Shown: in pieces, positions 43,369 to 51,997 of the stretch
How the letters are laid out: each line of letters opens with the position of its first letter
How positions within the stretch are numbered: position 1 is the stretch's first letter
Origin: Pseudomonadota bacterium
GTDB lineage: Bacteria; Pseudomonadota; Alphaproteobacteria; Rhizobiales; Hyphomicrobiaceae
Direction of reading: 5' to 3'
Assembly: GCA_023405815.1 (NCBI GenBank)
Contig: JAEXXM010000079.1
Location: forward strand, 1 to 64,000
Length of the DNA stretch: 64,000 nt
The notes under the pieces: model-generated
Told to the model about the DNA's origin: nothing
The model's input: the letters and a program-made list of their open reading frames with translations, nothing else
Databases searched by the model: none
Made by a program: the position numbers and the translations under genes

Positions 43369-44979
43369 ATGCCGTTTTGTCCGTTCAACGGTCCACGCAC
43401 ATGTGGACCGGCCGCCCGCGTAGCGGTTCTCCTTGCATTCGCATCTGCGTTCGTCGGCCAAGCATTCGCAGCGTCGCTTTTTGATCGCGACGAGATGCGC
43501 GAGAGCGTTGTCCGCATCGAGGTGGAGCACGCGCAAGGTACGCGGCAGGGCACCGGCTTCATCATCAATGACAAGCGCACCATCGCCACCAACAACCATG
43601 TCATCGACGGCGCGAAGAGCATCTTTGTGACGTTTCTGGCCAATGGTAAGCCGACGGCTATTCCAGCTCGTCTGATCGCCACCGATCCGATAGGCGATAT
43701 GGCGCTCATCGAGACCATGACCGATGTCTATGGCGAGCCGGTCGTACTCGGCGACTATGGAATCTTTCCGCCGGCGCAGGTGACGGCTATCGGCTATCCC
43801 GTGGCGGCAGATTTTGTCGCCGCGAACACATACGTGCCGGCGATCAACTTCGAGCCGTCGTTCACGGTCGGAACCGTTGCTCGCACGCTATCGAATACCA
43901 AGGCGCTTGGCGGCGAACGGCTGATCCAACATACGGCACCGATCAACCCTGGCAACAGTGGCGGACCGCTATTCGATGCGTGTGGTCGCGTGGTCGGCAT
44001 CAACACACTGCGCACGGTGCCGCAGGAGTCAGATTATGCCCAGGGCATCTTCTTCGCTGTCGACATCCGTGAGCTTCATAACCTGCTCGAGGACAATGTC
44101 GTTACGGCGACCAAGGCCGACAAGCCGTGCACGCCCGGGATGGATACGAAAGGCGACCTTCCTGCGGCGGCAACAAGGGAGGCCGAGGCCATTATGTTCG
44201 ATCGCTTCGCGGCTTGCCTTAAGGCGCGCCCGTGCGATCGCGACGTGTGCAAGACGCGCTACCTGAACCGCGTCTCGACCGAATTGGCCGGCGCGCGCCA
44301 GGGCGATATTGACGTGCGTATGACGATGGCGGCGCCCAACTGCCAGGAGCAGAAGGAAGCCGAGGCTGTTGGCGAGTTCCAGCGCTGCAATTTCCAACAG
44401 CCATGCGAGTTCGAAAAGATTTGCAGCCCGAAGCTGGAGGAGGCGCTGAGTGCCGATAGCATGAAAGCTCGCCGCGTTCTTATCGACAGGGCACGCAGCA
44501 AGGCGACCGCCGATTGCAGAGCTGCCTCCGCCCCCGGTGTTTGGCGCGGCGCCGAGGTTGAGCCGGGCATCTGGCTGGCGACGGTTACCAATGGCAAGCG
44601 CGCCACGCTGCTGGTCCGCTGCGACATAGCCGGGCCGAAACCCGGCAGCGGCGGTGTAATGTTGACCTCGGAATCCGGCAACAAGGATCGCTGGACCGGC
44701 ACACGTACCGTTCGGATGACGGTAGATTCCCTCTCCGAGCCACTGCGGCTCGACTTTACCGAGCGGGACGCCAACCTCAGTGCAGGCGTAGCTCACGTCG
44801 AGATGCCGGATACACGCGGATGGCTGAAAGAGCTCGTTGGCAAGTTCAGTGTCGGCAGCGTCGTCACCTTCGAGGAGCCGAAAGTGGCGCTGGACGAGAC
44901 GTTCTCACTCAATGGCGCGATGAACATGTTGGCGCCGTGCATGCGTGCGAAATTTGTCGAGCAGCAGCCGCAGCAATAG
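43369..44979 (+). CDS. Secreted trypsin-like serine protease with Cys-rich C-terminal part
   Basis: 536 residues. Signal peptide ends near FVGQAFA. The protease domain has the full triad: His77 (IATNNHVIDG), Asp110 (PIGDMALIE) and Ser197 (NPGNSGGPLFD), as in DegP/HtrA-type S1C enzymes, but no PDZ domain follows. Instead, residues about 260-410 are Cys-rich with repeated FxxCxxxxPC motifs (FAACLKARPCDRDVC, FQRCNFQQPCEFEKIC), and the last 120 residues look like a beta domain. This architecture is unusual. Start at ATG 43369 after GAGGAAATA. Confidence 0.85.
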   Translation: MPFCPFNGPRTCGPAARVAVLLAFASAFVGQAFAASLFDRDEMRESVVRIEVEHAQGTRQGTGFIINDKRTIATNNHVIDGAKSIFVTFLANGKPTAIPARLIATDPIGDMALIETMTDVYGEPVVLGDYGIFPPAQVTAIGYPVAADFVAANTYVPAINFEPSFTVGTVARTLSNTKALGGERLIQHTAPINPGNSGGPLFDACGRVVGINTLRTVPQESDYAQGIFFAVDIRELHNLLEDNVVTATKADKPCTPGMDTKGDLPAAATREAEAIMFDRFAACLKARPCDRDVCKTRYLNRVSTELAGARQGDIDVRMTMAAPNCQEQKEAEAVGEFQRCNFQQPCEFEKICSPKLEEALSADSMKARRVLIDRARSKATADCRAASAPGVWRGAEVEPGIWLATVTNGKRATLLVRCDIAGPKPGSGGVMLTSESGNKDRWTGTRTVRMTVDSLSEPLRLDFTERDANLSAGVAHVEMPDTRGWLKELVGKFSVGSVVTFEEPKVALDETFSLNGAMNMLAPCMRAKFVEQQPQQ

Positions 44980-45005
44980 CCGGGGTCCGCGCGATTGCCC
45001 ACCGG

Positions 45006-45449
45006 CTAGCGCGCCTTCTCCACGCGATAGAGTTCGCCGGTAGCGTTGAAGTCCTGTCCATTGTAGTTGGTCGACCACTCGTAGTGCATCTTGTTGCCGT
45101 CGAGCGAAATGCGTATCACGCCGCCGATGCAGCCGGCGGGATTCTCATCGATGCCGCCCCAGGTGACGACCTCGTTGAACTCGTAACCATCCCCTTTTCG
45201 ATCGCCGGTCAGCATGCCGCCGCATGGGTATCCGGGATAGCGGCTGACGCCGCCTTTGGGCGAGACAAAGGTCAGGCGCGTCTCGAATTTGCTTTCGCCT
45301 TGCGTGCCCTCGCCAACCCATGTGCCGACGATCGCATCCGCCAGCGTGCCGGCGACCTCCTGGGCGATAACGGGCGTTGTAGCTGCCGCCACCACCATCA
45401 CCACCGCAGACAACCGCGCGGTCACGCTCTTCCAACTGTTCAACAACAC
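45006..45449 (-). CDS. Secreted protein of unknown function, beta-rich
   Basis: 147 residues from GTG 45449. Signal peptide SWKSVTARLSAVVMVVAAAT cut near VIA. The mature domain has alternating strands with GTWVGEGTQGESKFETRLTF, a Cys pair (GYPCGGML and AGCIGGV) and the end FNATGELYRVEKAR, reminiscent of small lipocalin-like or DUF-type periplasmic proteins. Convergent with the protease gene, 26 bases apart. GTG at the start is supported only by position; an internal GTG would shorten the signal peptide. Confidence 0.65.
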   Translation of the reverse strand: MLLNSWKSVTARLSAVVMVVAAATTPVIAQEVAGTLADAIVGTWVGEGTQGESKFETRLTFVSPKGGVSRYPGYPCGGMLTGDRKGDGYEFNEVVTWGGIDENPAGCIGGVIRISLDGNKMHYEWSTNYNGQDFNATGELYRVEKAR

Positions 45450-45714
45450 ACCCGGGCTCCTGAAATCACATCGTTACTCAATGCATCCATTCTAGCCCGC
45501 CGAGGCAGGAAAATGGAAGGGCGCAGGTGGCGCGAGGGCTTATAGGCCGGGCGCGGCCCGGGCCGGTATTGGTCCCCTATGCAGTGAGGGGCGTGTGTCT
45601 GCGGGATGAGATAGGCAGCGCCGATGTAGATCGTCAGATTGACGGCAAGGCCAATGGGCATTCCCCTTACGCATGCTTGTTATTGTCGTTACGTTCTGAG
45701 GCCGGCCGTGCCTC

Positions 45715-46332
45715 CTACCAGAGATCGTCCTTAGGGGGCAGCAAGGGCGGCGGCAGCGGGATGAGGTCGAGAGCCTTCGATTGTCCGCCGAGTGCCGATG
45801 GGTCGAACATGCCGCCGCCGGATGGATCGCCCCCCGGCATCGCACCTTGCGACACGTTCCTGACGTTGACGCCGGCGATCGCGCCGTCTCCAACTCCATA
45901 CGTCGGGACGAACGCCTGACGCGTGCCTGCCTGAGGGTTGCCCTTCTTTATCTCGGCCTGCGCCGTCGACGCCTTGTCGGCGAGTGTCGCCGAGTAGGGC
46001 ACGATGAATGCGCGTGGCTCCCCGCTCGGGATGTTGCGCTCGTCTAGCTCCTCCACCCAGAGGTAGATGGCGCCCGGCGATTGCTGCGAGGGATTGGGCT
46101 CGACGACGCGTGTCCACAGCACTTGGAACCGCTCCGGGACCTCGGTGGCTGCTGCCCAGCCGAGAAGGCTCTGCGAAAAGAAGAATACAGCGGCGTAACA
46201 TGCGGTCATCGATGCAACAAGCAGCATCTTCGCGGTGCGCGGGATCGCAAGGTGGACGAGGACGATCAGCAGCAACGTGCCAAGCGCCGCATAAGCCAGC
46301 GTGAGGCTGAGAACCTGCATCTGTATGCTCAT
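45715..46332 (-). CDS. TolQ-operon third gene: two-helix membrane protein with soluble domain
   Basis: 205 residues. Two N-terminal helices (about 8-29 and 34-56) are followed by an ordered domain with GAIYLWVEELDERNIPSGEP and AFIVPYSATLADKASTAQ, then a Gly/Pro-rich end (LIPLPPPLLPPKDDLW). Its ATG overlaps the stop of the gene before it (4 bases), so it is the last gene of a tightly coupled three-gene operon. I do not recognise the family. It is probably a structural or accessory partner of the channel. Confidence 0.7.
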   Translation of the reverse strand: MSIQMQVLSLTLAYAALGTLLLIVLVHLAIPRTAKMLLVASMTACYAAVFFFSQSLLGWAAATEVPERFQVLWTRVVEPNPSQQSPGAIYLWVEELDERNIPSGEPRAFIVPYSATLADKASTAQAEIKKGNPQAGTRQAFVPTYGVGDGAIAGVNVRNVSQGAMPGGDPSGGGMFDPSALGGQSKALDLIPLPPPLLPPKDDLW

Positions 46333-46988
46333 TGCTTGTAGCCGTACTTTGAGATCGTGGCGCCATTGGCCGTATGGTCGAAAAATGATTGCAGGATTGA
46401 TCGATCGACGCGGCTCGTGGACACCACATTGCCTTTGGCATCGAGGGTGAAGCGTACCGCCGTCTTTTCGAAGCGCTCCTTGTCCACATCGAGCGTCTCC
46501 CTGGCGATGACGGTGACGTGCGGATTGAGCTTCTCGACTGTTACAGTGACGGGAACGGGAAGCCCCGTGCGCGCCGAGAAGTGATAGACGTTGACGGTAT
46601 ACTCCCCGGCAACGATGCCGCGGATGCTGACCAGCTCCTGGCGCGAAGGCGAAAGGATCTTCTCGCCGCCGACGTTTATGAAATTGTTGGCGCCGCCACG
46701 ATTGTCGCGCTCGAGAGTTAGGAAGCCGATGTCGCGCCGGCGGTACCAGACCACGTTTCCGAGCGGATCCTGCACAAACAGATCAAAGTCGTCGGGGTGG
46801 TTGTCCGGCCACGTCATGGAGACGAAGAGCTCGGCCTTGGTGTCGATCTTGCCGCTGTCCTTCTGCTGAGAAAGGGCAAGGAAGGCGATGAAGAACAGGA
46901 ATGCGACGACCTGGAGCGCCTTGAACAGGATGACGCTCAGAGGATCGAACGGCGACTCGCGCGGTTGCAGATTGAATTCGTCGATCAT
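46329..46988 (-). CDS. TolQ-operon second gene: single-helix protein with periplasmic beta domain
   Basis: 219 residues. A short cytoplasmic start, one helix (about 22-42, VILFKALQVVAFLFFIAFLA) and a large external domain, the same topology as ExbD/TolR. ExbD-like proteins have an Asp in the helix; here the only nearby acidic residue is in ESPFDPLSV before it. The domain starts VSMTWPDNHPDDFDLFVQDP, LGNVVWYRRRDIGFL, resembling the immunoglobulin-like folds of secreted surface proteins, and ends with helix SILQSFFDHTANG. Overlaps its neighbours by 4 bases on each side. Confidence 0.7.
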   Translation of the reverse strand: MIDEFNLQPRESPFDPLSVILFKALQVVAFLFFIAFLALSQQKDSGKIDTKAELFVSMTWPDNHPDDFDLFVQDPLGNVVWYRRRDIGFLTLERDNRGGANNFINVGGEKILSPSRQELVSIRGIVAGEYTVNVYHFSARTGLPVPVTVTVEKLNPHVTVIARETLDVDKERFEKTAVRFTLDAKGNVVSTSRVDRSILQSFFDHTANGATISKYGYKQ

Positions 46989-47755
46989 CGCCCCACGCCC
47001 TTGCCGCGCTCGAGGACGGGGATGACGTGCACCTCGGTGAAGGCGACGGCTGCCGTGAAGAGGCGCGCGGTTGCGGCCTCGACGAACTGATACTCGACTT
47101 TGATCAGGATCGAGCCCACGAGCCCGGCGAGCGTCGTATACATTGCGACGGCCATGCCCGCGCTCATCAGTGCCATGGATGATTTGATAGCAGCCTGGTC
47201 CTCACCGTTGAGTCCGGCGATCGGCGCCAGCATCATGATGAAGCCGACGATGGTGCCAAAGAGACCGAGCTTCATCACGAGGTCGCTGGCGAAGGCGCCA
47301 AAGGGCGTCGATCCGTTGAGATGCTGGGCCAGGACGCGCAGCATCAGCGTCTGGTCGAGCTTCTGCTCCGGGGGAAGCAGTTTTGACTTGGTGGCGAGAT
47401 CATGCACGTGGGCAGCGACGAGGCCTTCGCCCGGCCTAGGGAGGCCAAGGTCGCTATGCGTCGTCGATGCCGTAAGCTGCTTCTGCGCTTCCGTCTCACG
47501 CGAGATCGCCATGCACCGCCACAGGCAGTGTAGTGACGTGCCGATGTAGATCACGGCAATCAGAAGCGTGATGTGTGTCGGGTCGGCGTCGAGTGCTGTC
47601 TGGATCAGCCCATAGAACCAAAGCAGCAGGAACGTCAGGACGTTGAGACCTGCGAAGATGAGCCATTGCAGTACTGGATCGCCGGGCTCAAGGCGGCGCT
47701 TGTCTCGAACGGCCGCCGTATAGCGGTTGAATGTCGTGTACACAGTATCCAGCAT
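46985..47755 (-). CDS. MotA/TolQ/ExbB-family proton-channel protein
   Basis: 256 residues. Helices near 27-51 and 62-81, then a cytoplasmic loop, then the family-defining pair near 160-183 (LGLFGTIVGFIMMLAPIAGL) and 190-218 (SAGMAVAMYTTLAGLVGSIL). Such proteins form proton-driven stators that power TonB, Tol, gliding or flagellar systems. Here the partner genes are neither TolR/ExbD nor MotB as usually known. First gene of the three-gene overlapping operon. ATG 47755 starts LDTVYTTFNRYTAAVRDK. Confidence 0.8.
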   Translation of the reverse strand: MLDTVYTTFNRYTAAVRDKRRLEPGDPVLQWLIFAGLNVLTFLLLWFYGLIQTALDADPTHITLLIAVIYIGTSLHCLWRCMAISRETEAQKQLTASTTHSDLGLPRPGEGLVAAHVHDLATKSKLLPPEQKLDQTLMLRVLAQHLNGSTPFGAFASDLVMKLGLFGTIVGFIMMLAPIAGLNGEDQAAIKSSMALMSAGMAVAMYTTLAGLVGSILIKVEYQFVEAATARLFTAAVAFTEVHVIPVLERGKGVGR

Positions 47756-47901
47756 GCGCAGGTCTCGCTCTCCTTGGAGTTCGTCGAAGCAGTTAAGTGT
47801 GGTGAGCGCGAGCGGTCGAGAGCAGGGGGTCTCCGATGCCCCGGCAATTTGCCCGATCGCCCGCGTGGTCTCGTGAGCGGCGCCTGCGCGTTTCGCACGC
47901 G

Positions 47902-48537
47902 CTAGCCTTCACCGCGATTGAATTTCGCCACGGCCTCCTCGAAGCTGAGCGTGCCGAGGGTGTCGACGGCCATCTTGTCCGCTGCGGGGAGCACGTCCTG
48001 CAGCGCGTCGAGGCGCTTCCATTCGGCAACGGGGGCCGTGCCGTCCTCGCGCGGCGCATGCTTGGCGTCCGGGATGCGCGCATAGCGAGGGATGTAACGC
48101 GGGCAGTTGACGAAGATGCTCGTCGGCTCGATCTCCACGAAAGCCAGAGCGCCGGGAACCGTGCTATCAACAAGACGCGCCGCACCCTGCACGCGCAGGC
48201 GCTTTGGCGCCTCGAAGTCGATGAACAAGAGGCCGACGCTGTTCGTCGCTTTGATGTTGCCCATCGAGAGGAACATGCCGTTCCCGTCGAAGCAGGGAAA
48301 TCGAAGCCTGTTGTTGGTGATTGTGACGAAGCCGCGTCGCCCGCCCTTATAGGAGACGGTCGGATGCCCATCGGTATCGACGGTGGCCAGAAAGAAGAAA
48401 TCGCGTGCCGCGATGAACGCCACATCCTCGTCGCTGAACGTGGCGTGCAGGAACATTTCCTGCAGGCGATCTGCCAAGCCGCGCGTTGCGAAAACATCCT
48501 GAAGCTCGCGCTGCTCGTCGGAGTAGAAGCTGCTCAT
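47902..48537 (-). CDS. Pyridoxamine 5'-phosphate oxidase-fold protein
   Basis: About 211 residues: SSFYSDEQRELQDVFATRGL, DFFFLATVDTDGHPTVSYKG, VTITNNRLRFPCFDGNG and the later RIPDAKHAPREDGTAPV. This is the split-barrel FMN-binding fold of the general-stress/PPOx family; the substrate is unknown. ATG 48537 or 48549 can serve as the start, with neither having a strong ribosome site. The tail EEAVAKFNRGEG is typical of this subgroup. Confidence 0.75.
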   Translation of the reverse strand: MSSFYSDEQRELQDVFATRGLADRLQEMFLHATFSDEDVAFIAARDFFFLATVDTDGHPTVSYKGGRRGFVTITNNRLRFPCFDGNGMFLSMGNIKATNSVGLLFIDFEAPKRLRVQGAARLVDSTVPGALAFVEIEPTSIFVNCPRYIPRYARIPDAKHAPREDGTAPVAEWKRLDALQDVLPAADKMAVDTLGTLSFEEAVAKFNRGEG

Positions 48538-48715
48538 GGCGTTGCCCATATGGAATGTTGCCCCCGTGACTGATGAGGCAGGCAGCATGGGGCGGTCGCC
48601 CCTGAGTTGCGAAGGGCACGGTGACCCTGAGTTCCAGGCATTTTGCCCGGCGTTTAAACCCGAGCCTTGCCTTTCCTCCCCTGCCGCGGCCAATCTGCGT
48701 CAAAGGGAGCGAGCC

Positions 48716-50095
48716 ATGCACCTATTGATGCGTCTCATTTTGCGGCTTTGCGGCGTCGTGGCGCTTTGCCTTGCCACCGCCGTCGCCTGGATCGCCATCG
48801 ATACCCACCGCTCAATCGATGTCTCGGTAGGAGCCACGGCCGCGCGCGTCGGCCAACATCTGGAAGCACTCTTCTGGCAGCGGCTCTTATGGCGCGGCGG
48901 CATGGTCAAGAACGCCATTATGCCATTGCCGGATTGGCAGTCGCTGGCGACCCAGACCATCATCTCGCCGGGGATCTGCGTGCGGCTCACGCCGCCGAGC
49001 CAGGAAAGCGGCACGCTCTGCAGCCAGGTGGAAGCGGTCGGCGAGGCGCCGCCGGCGTGGTTCGTCAAAGCGTACACGCTCGCGCTCGGAGAGCATGCGC
49101 CAGTGGAGCGGCCGCTGACGGTACGTGACAGATCCGCCGGCACGATCACCGTCATGGTTCAGCCCGAGGCGGCATTGCGGCTCGCGTGGCAACGCCTTTC
49201 CGCGCTGCTTGGCATCGCGCTCGCAATGGCCGGCGGCATTGCCGTGCTTGCCGCATTGATGATCGGCTACTCGCTGCTCCCCGCACGCGCCATCACCGAG
49301 GGTTTGCGGCAGTTGCAGCAGGGAAATCTCGCCTGGCGCCTCCCAAGATTTCGCACAGGGGAGTTCGATCACATCGCCAATGCGGTAAACCAGCTGGCAG
49401 AGAATCTCGCCACGACCCGGGCCATGCGCCAGGCGCTAATGAGGCGCCTCTTCCAGGTGCAGGAAGACGAGCGGCGCGCCATTGCCCGCGATCTGCACGA
49501 CGAGTTCGGCCAGTGCCTCACCGCAACGGCGGCGCTCGCCGCGATCATTGAGCGCCGCGCAGGCGATGACAATCCCGAGATCGCCATGGACGCGGCGCGA
49601 ATTGCCCAAGTGCAAAAGCGGATGATGCTGTCCCTACGCGGCACAATGAAACGCCTGCGCTCGCAGAACATAGAGGAAATTGGTCTCGAGGCCAGCCTGC
49701 GCCAACTCATCACTGAGCACAACGATCAGGCACGGCTCGGCACCGTCTTCCGGCTGGAGTTTGCCGGCCAGCTCGCCAGCCTGCCGACGCACGTTGCAAC
49801 GGATGTCTATCGTATCGCGCAAGAGTGCATCACCAATGCCGTCAAGCACGGCAGGCCGTCCGAGGTGCATCTGCGGCTGGAGCGCTTCCAAGGTGTGGAG
49901 GATGTGATTGCGCTCACCGTGGAGGACGACGGAGCCGGCGATGCGAGTAACATCGAGCGTGACGCCGGCTACGGCATTCTCGGCATCAGAGAGCGTCTCG
50001 AGCCCTATGGCGGCTCGCTCACCCTCGCTCAGGTGGGGACGGGCGTCCGCGTCGCCGCCCTCATCCCGCTCGAGGCGGCGGCGGTGCCGGCATGA
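48716..50095 (+). CDS. NarL-type sensor histidine kinase
   Basis: 459 residues. Two membrane helices (about 8-28 and 160-185) flank a periplasmic sensor of about 130 residues. Then comes a HAMP-like linker (LLPARAITEGLRQLQQGN) and a HisKA_3 kinase with His261 in AIARDLHDEFGQCLT. The ATPase has QECITNAVKHGRP and GYGILGIRERLEPYGG. The stop overlaps the next gene by 4 bases (ATGA). Cognate signal unknown; the sensor has one Cys pair (ICVRL, LCSQ). The start is preceded by AAGGGAG. Confidence 0.88.
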   Translation: MHLLMRLILRLCGVVALCLATAVAWIAIDTHRSIDVSVGATAARVGQHLEALFWQRLLWRGGMVKNAIMPLPDWQSLATQTIISPGICVRLTPPSQESGTLCSQVEAVGEAPPAWFVKAYTLALGEHAPVERPLTVRDRSAGTITVMVQPEAALRLAWQRLSALLGIALAMAGGIAVLAALMIGYSLLPARAITEGLRQLQQGNLAWRLPRFRTGEFDHIANAVNQLAENLATTRAMRQALMRRLFQVQEDERRAIARDLHDEFGQCLTATAALAAIIERRAGDDNPEIAMDAARIAQVQKRMMLSLRGTMKRLRSQNIEEIGLEASLRQLITEHNDQARLGTVFRLEFAGQLASLPTHVATDVYRIAQECITNAVKHGRPSEVHLRLERFQGVEDVIALTVEDDGAGDASNIERDAGYGILGIRERLEPYGGSLTLAQVGTGVRVAALIPLEAAAVPA

Positions 50096-50769
50096 CCATC
50101 TCGATCCTGCTCGTCGACGACCACCCCGTCGTGCGCGAGGGTTATCGCCGGCTGCTGGAAATGCACGCGGAGTTTCGCGTCTGCGCCGAGACCGACAACG
50201 CTCACGACGCCTATATGCTCTACAAGAAGCATCAGCCCTCCATCGTCGTCATGGATCTCGGCTTGCCCGGCGTCGGTGGCATCGAGGCTGTGCGGCGCAT
50301 CCGCGAGTGGGACAAGAATGCGCGCGTGCTGATCTTCTCCATGCATGAAGGGGCAGCGTTTGCACTGAAGGCGTTCGAGGCGGGAGCCGCCGGCTATGTG
50401 ACGAAGAGCAGCGATCCCGCCCAACTAACCCGCGCCGTTGCTGCGATCGTGCGCGGGGGACATTTTCTGAGTGAGGACATCGCCCAGGCTCTTGCCGCCG
50501 ACCGGCTGACGGGAGCACAGCATCTGACTGAGAGCCTAACGCCGCGCGAAACCGAGATTTTGCGCCTGCTCGCGACCGGGCTGACGAGCGAAGAGATCGC
50601 CCCCCTCCTCAATCTCAGCCACAAGACGATCCGCAATCATCACTACACGATCAGAGCGAAGATCGGCGCGCGCAGCGATGCGCACCTCGTCTGGCTCGCG
50701 CTCGCGGCCGGGCTGGTCCAGGTAGGACTGCACGGCGGACAGAGTGCCAACCCCCCTGTGGAGCCATAG
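50092..50769 (+). CDS. NarL/LuxR-family response regulator
   Basis: 225 residues. Receiver with ILLVDDHPVVREGYRRLLEM, Asp55 in VVMDLGLPGVGG and Lys in YVTKSSDP; C-terminal LuxR helix-turn-helix SLTPRETEILRLLATGLTSE, SHKTIRNHHYTIRAKIGARS. It forms a two-component pair with the overlapping upstream kinase. HH in the recognition helix and the tail GGQSANPPVEP are unusual details. Confidence 0.9.
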   Translation: MTISILLVDDHPVVREGYRRLLEMHAEFRVCAETDNAHDAYMLYKKHQPSIVVMDLGLPGVGGIEAVRRIREWDKNARVLIFSMHEGAAFALKAFEAGAAGYVTKSSDPAQLTRAVAAIVRGGHFLSEDIAQALAADRLTGAQHLTESLTPRETEILRLLATGLTSEEIAPLLNLSHKTIRNHHYTIRAKIGARSDAHLVWLALAAGLVQVGLHGGQSANPPVEP

Positions 50770-51494
50770 GTTGCTCGGAACTTAGTTAGTTTGAACCTGC
50801 CACCGAGGACGCCGACGTCTATACACTTGCAGACCTCGGTGCTGACGGCTGGGTCTGCGTCGTCGATCAAGAGACGACGAGCGCCTTTGCCCAGTAGCGG
50901 TCATCAGCCCGTCTGTCCTCGGCGCTCCCTTGGCGATCGCCGACTAGGTCCGCTCGTGACGGTGAACCGGCCGTCCGATGTGGATGGTGGCAATCTCAAT
51001 AATATCATCTACTTCGATCCTGAGGTAAGCGCGTGCAGCTCTGAGGCTGCCGGTGCGTCGGCTTCGCCCCGATGAGTCTGGGCGGACTCTCATCACTCAA
51101 ACATCAAAGTTCCACCACCTCGACGGCTAACCTGAAAAGGCACGCAATCAGTTGACCCGCTTACGCTGGGGCTGCTTTCCCAAGCTTTCGACGAGGCTTG
51201 GGCAGCACTGCAGGCCACCGGACATGCCGGTGGAGAAATCCACGCTGGCCCGTACCAGCGTCGCTGAGTGCATTCTGAACGTGGCCCAAGCGGGCGTTCG
51301 CGACCCCGAGGCCCTGCGCGTGGCCGGGATCGGCAAATCCGAGTCGGGCTGAGAGCGAAGTGCTGAGTGTCTGCCAGCGCCAAGCGCGTTTCCTGAATTC
51401 GATACGCGACGGATGCTGTGAACTCAGCCCCGGGTTGCGCTTTTCAGCAGCCAAGCTTTGCTGCCTGCAGGGCAGTTTTGCGGCGAGCGCGAGT
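50770..51494. other. Gene-poor region with repeat copy C
   Basis: No intact gene seen. The third copy of the dispersed about 75-bp repeat is at 50930-51010. A short frame at 51152-51352 (plus) has a run with EKSTLARTSVAECILNVA but no ribosome site. Confidence 0.4.
50930..51010 (-). repeat. Dispersed repeat copy C (gene-remnant family)
   Basis: Matches copies A and B at GCGATCGCCGAC, AGGTCCGCTCGTG, GGTGAACCGGCC and GATGTGGAT; the minus strand reads IGRPVHRHERT before a stop. Confidence 0.5.
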
Positions 51495-51716
51495 TCAGGG
51501 ACCTTTAAGTGGAATGATCACTTGCCCGGCTTCTGGCGTCGGCTCTTGGATGACATCATACAAGTAGCCGTCTTGGCCGAACCTCAGAGCAGCCGATACG
51601 GCCTTCGGCTTCGCAGTGTAGCGCGCGAGCTTCGCCCCGTCCTCGCGTCGCACCACCGCCCAATAGCTTGCCGCCGAACTATGCATCCCGTGTAGAAGTC
51701 GCCTGAGATCGGTCAT
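51495..51716 (-). CDS. Small protein of unknown function, EcfG-controlled
   Basis: 73 residues: MTDLRRLLHGMHSSAASYWA, then KLARYTAKPKAVSAALRFG, ending PEAGQVIIPLKGP. GGATGG precedes ATG 51716 and a perfect EcfG promoter lies 29 bases upstream, which makes a real stress gene likely despite the small size. Family not recognised. Confidence 0.65.
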   Translation of the reverse strand: MTDLRRLLHGMHSSAASYWAVVRREDGAKLARYTAKPKAVSAALRFGQDGYLYDVIQEPTPEAGQVIIPLKGP

Positions 51717-51744
51717 TGGTACCCATCCTATTGTTGCGACATTG

Positions 51745-51770
51745 AACGCCCTCGATCTGGCTGCAGTTCC
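51745..51770 (-). promoter_or_regulatory. EcfG promoter (GGAAC-N17-CGTT)
   Basis: Perfect match on the minus strand, before the 73-residue gene. Back-to-back with the plus-strand promoter at 51831. Confidence 0.75.
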
Positions 51771-51830
51771 GCGTGTTCAAATCCGTTAAGACTGTCGTCT
51801 CCCGCCGGCCTGTTGGCGCCATCTCCTTGT

Positions 51831-51856
51831 GGAACCGCTTCGACCGAGCCGACGTT
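51831..51856 (+). promoter_or_regulatory. EcfG promoter (GGAAC-N17-CGTT) of sRNA copy 2
   Basis: Perfect match; followed at once by the structured RNA 51864-51958 and then, 40 bases later, the DUF892 gene. Confidence 0.75.
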
Positions 51857-51863
51857 CGATCGG

Positions 51864-51958
51864 GGAGGTGAAACCCCCGTCACCTCTCTCAGCCTAGGCT
51901 CGCTGACTGGGCTGTCTGAGCCGATCTTCGCGAGGACGTCGCGGAGATCGGCTCGGGT
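51864..51958 (+). ncRNA. EcfG-driven sRNA, GsrN-like family, copy 2
   Basis: Hairpin 1 pairs GAGGTG (51865-51870) with CACCTC (51881-51886) around AAACCCCCGT. The final stem is a perfect GAGCCGATCT (51918-51927) with AGATCGGCTC (51945-51954), containing an inner TCGCG/CGCGG pairing, then GGGTTCC. The T-run is weak, so some read-through into the DUF892 gene is plausible and the RNA may double as its leader. Length about 95 nt. Confidence 0.65.
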
Positions 51959-51997
51959 TCCAAAGTTGACCCGCGGGGAAGAAGAGCGAGGCGCCGT

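Noticed and set aside
47836..48573. 245-codon plus-strand frame opposite the PPOx-fold gene
   Set aside because: No recognisable motif; the minus-strand protein matches the PPOx fold throughout.
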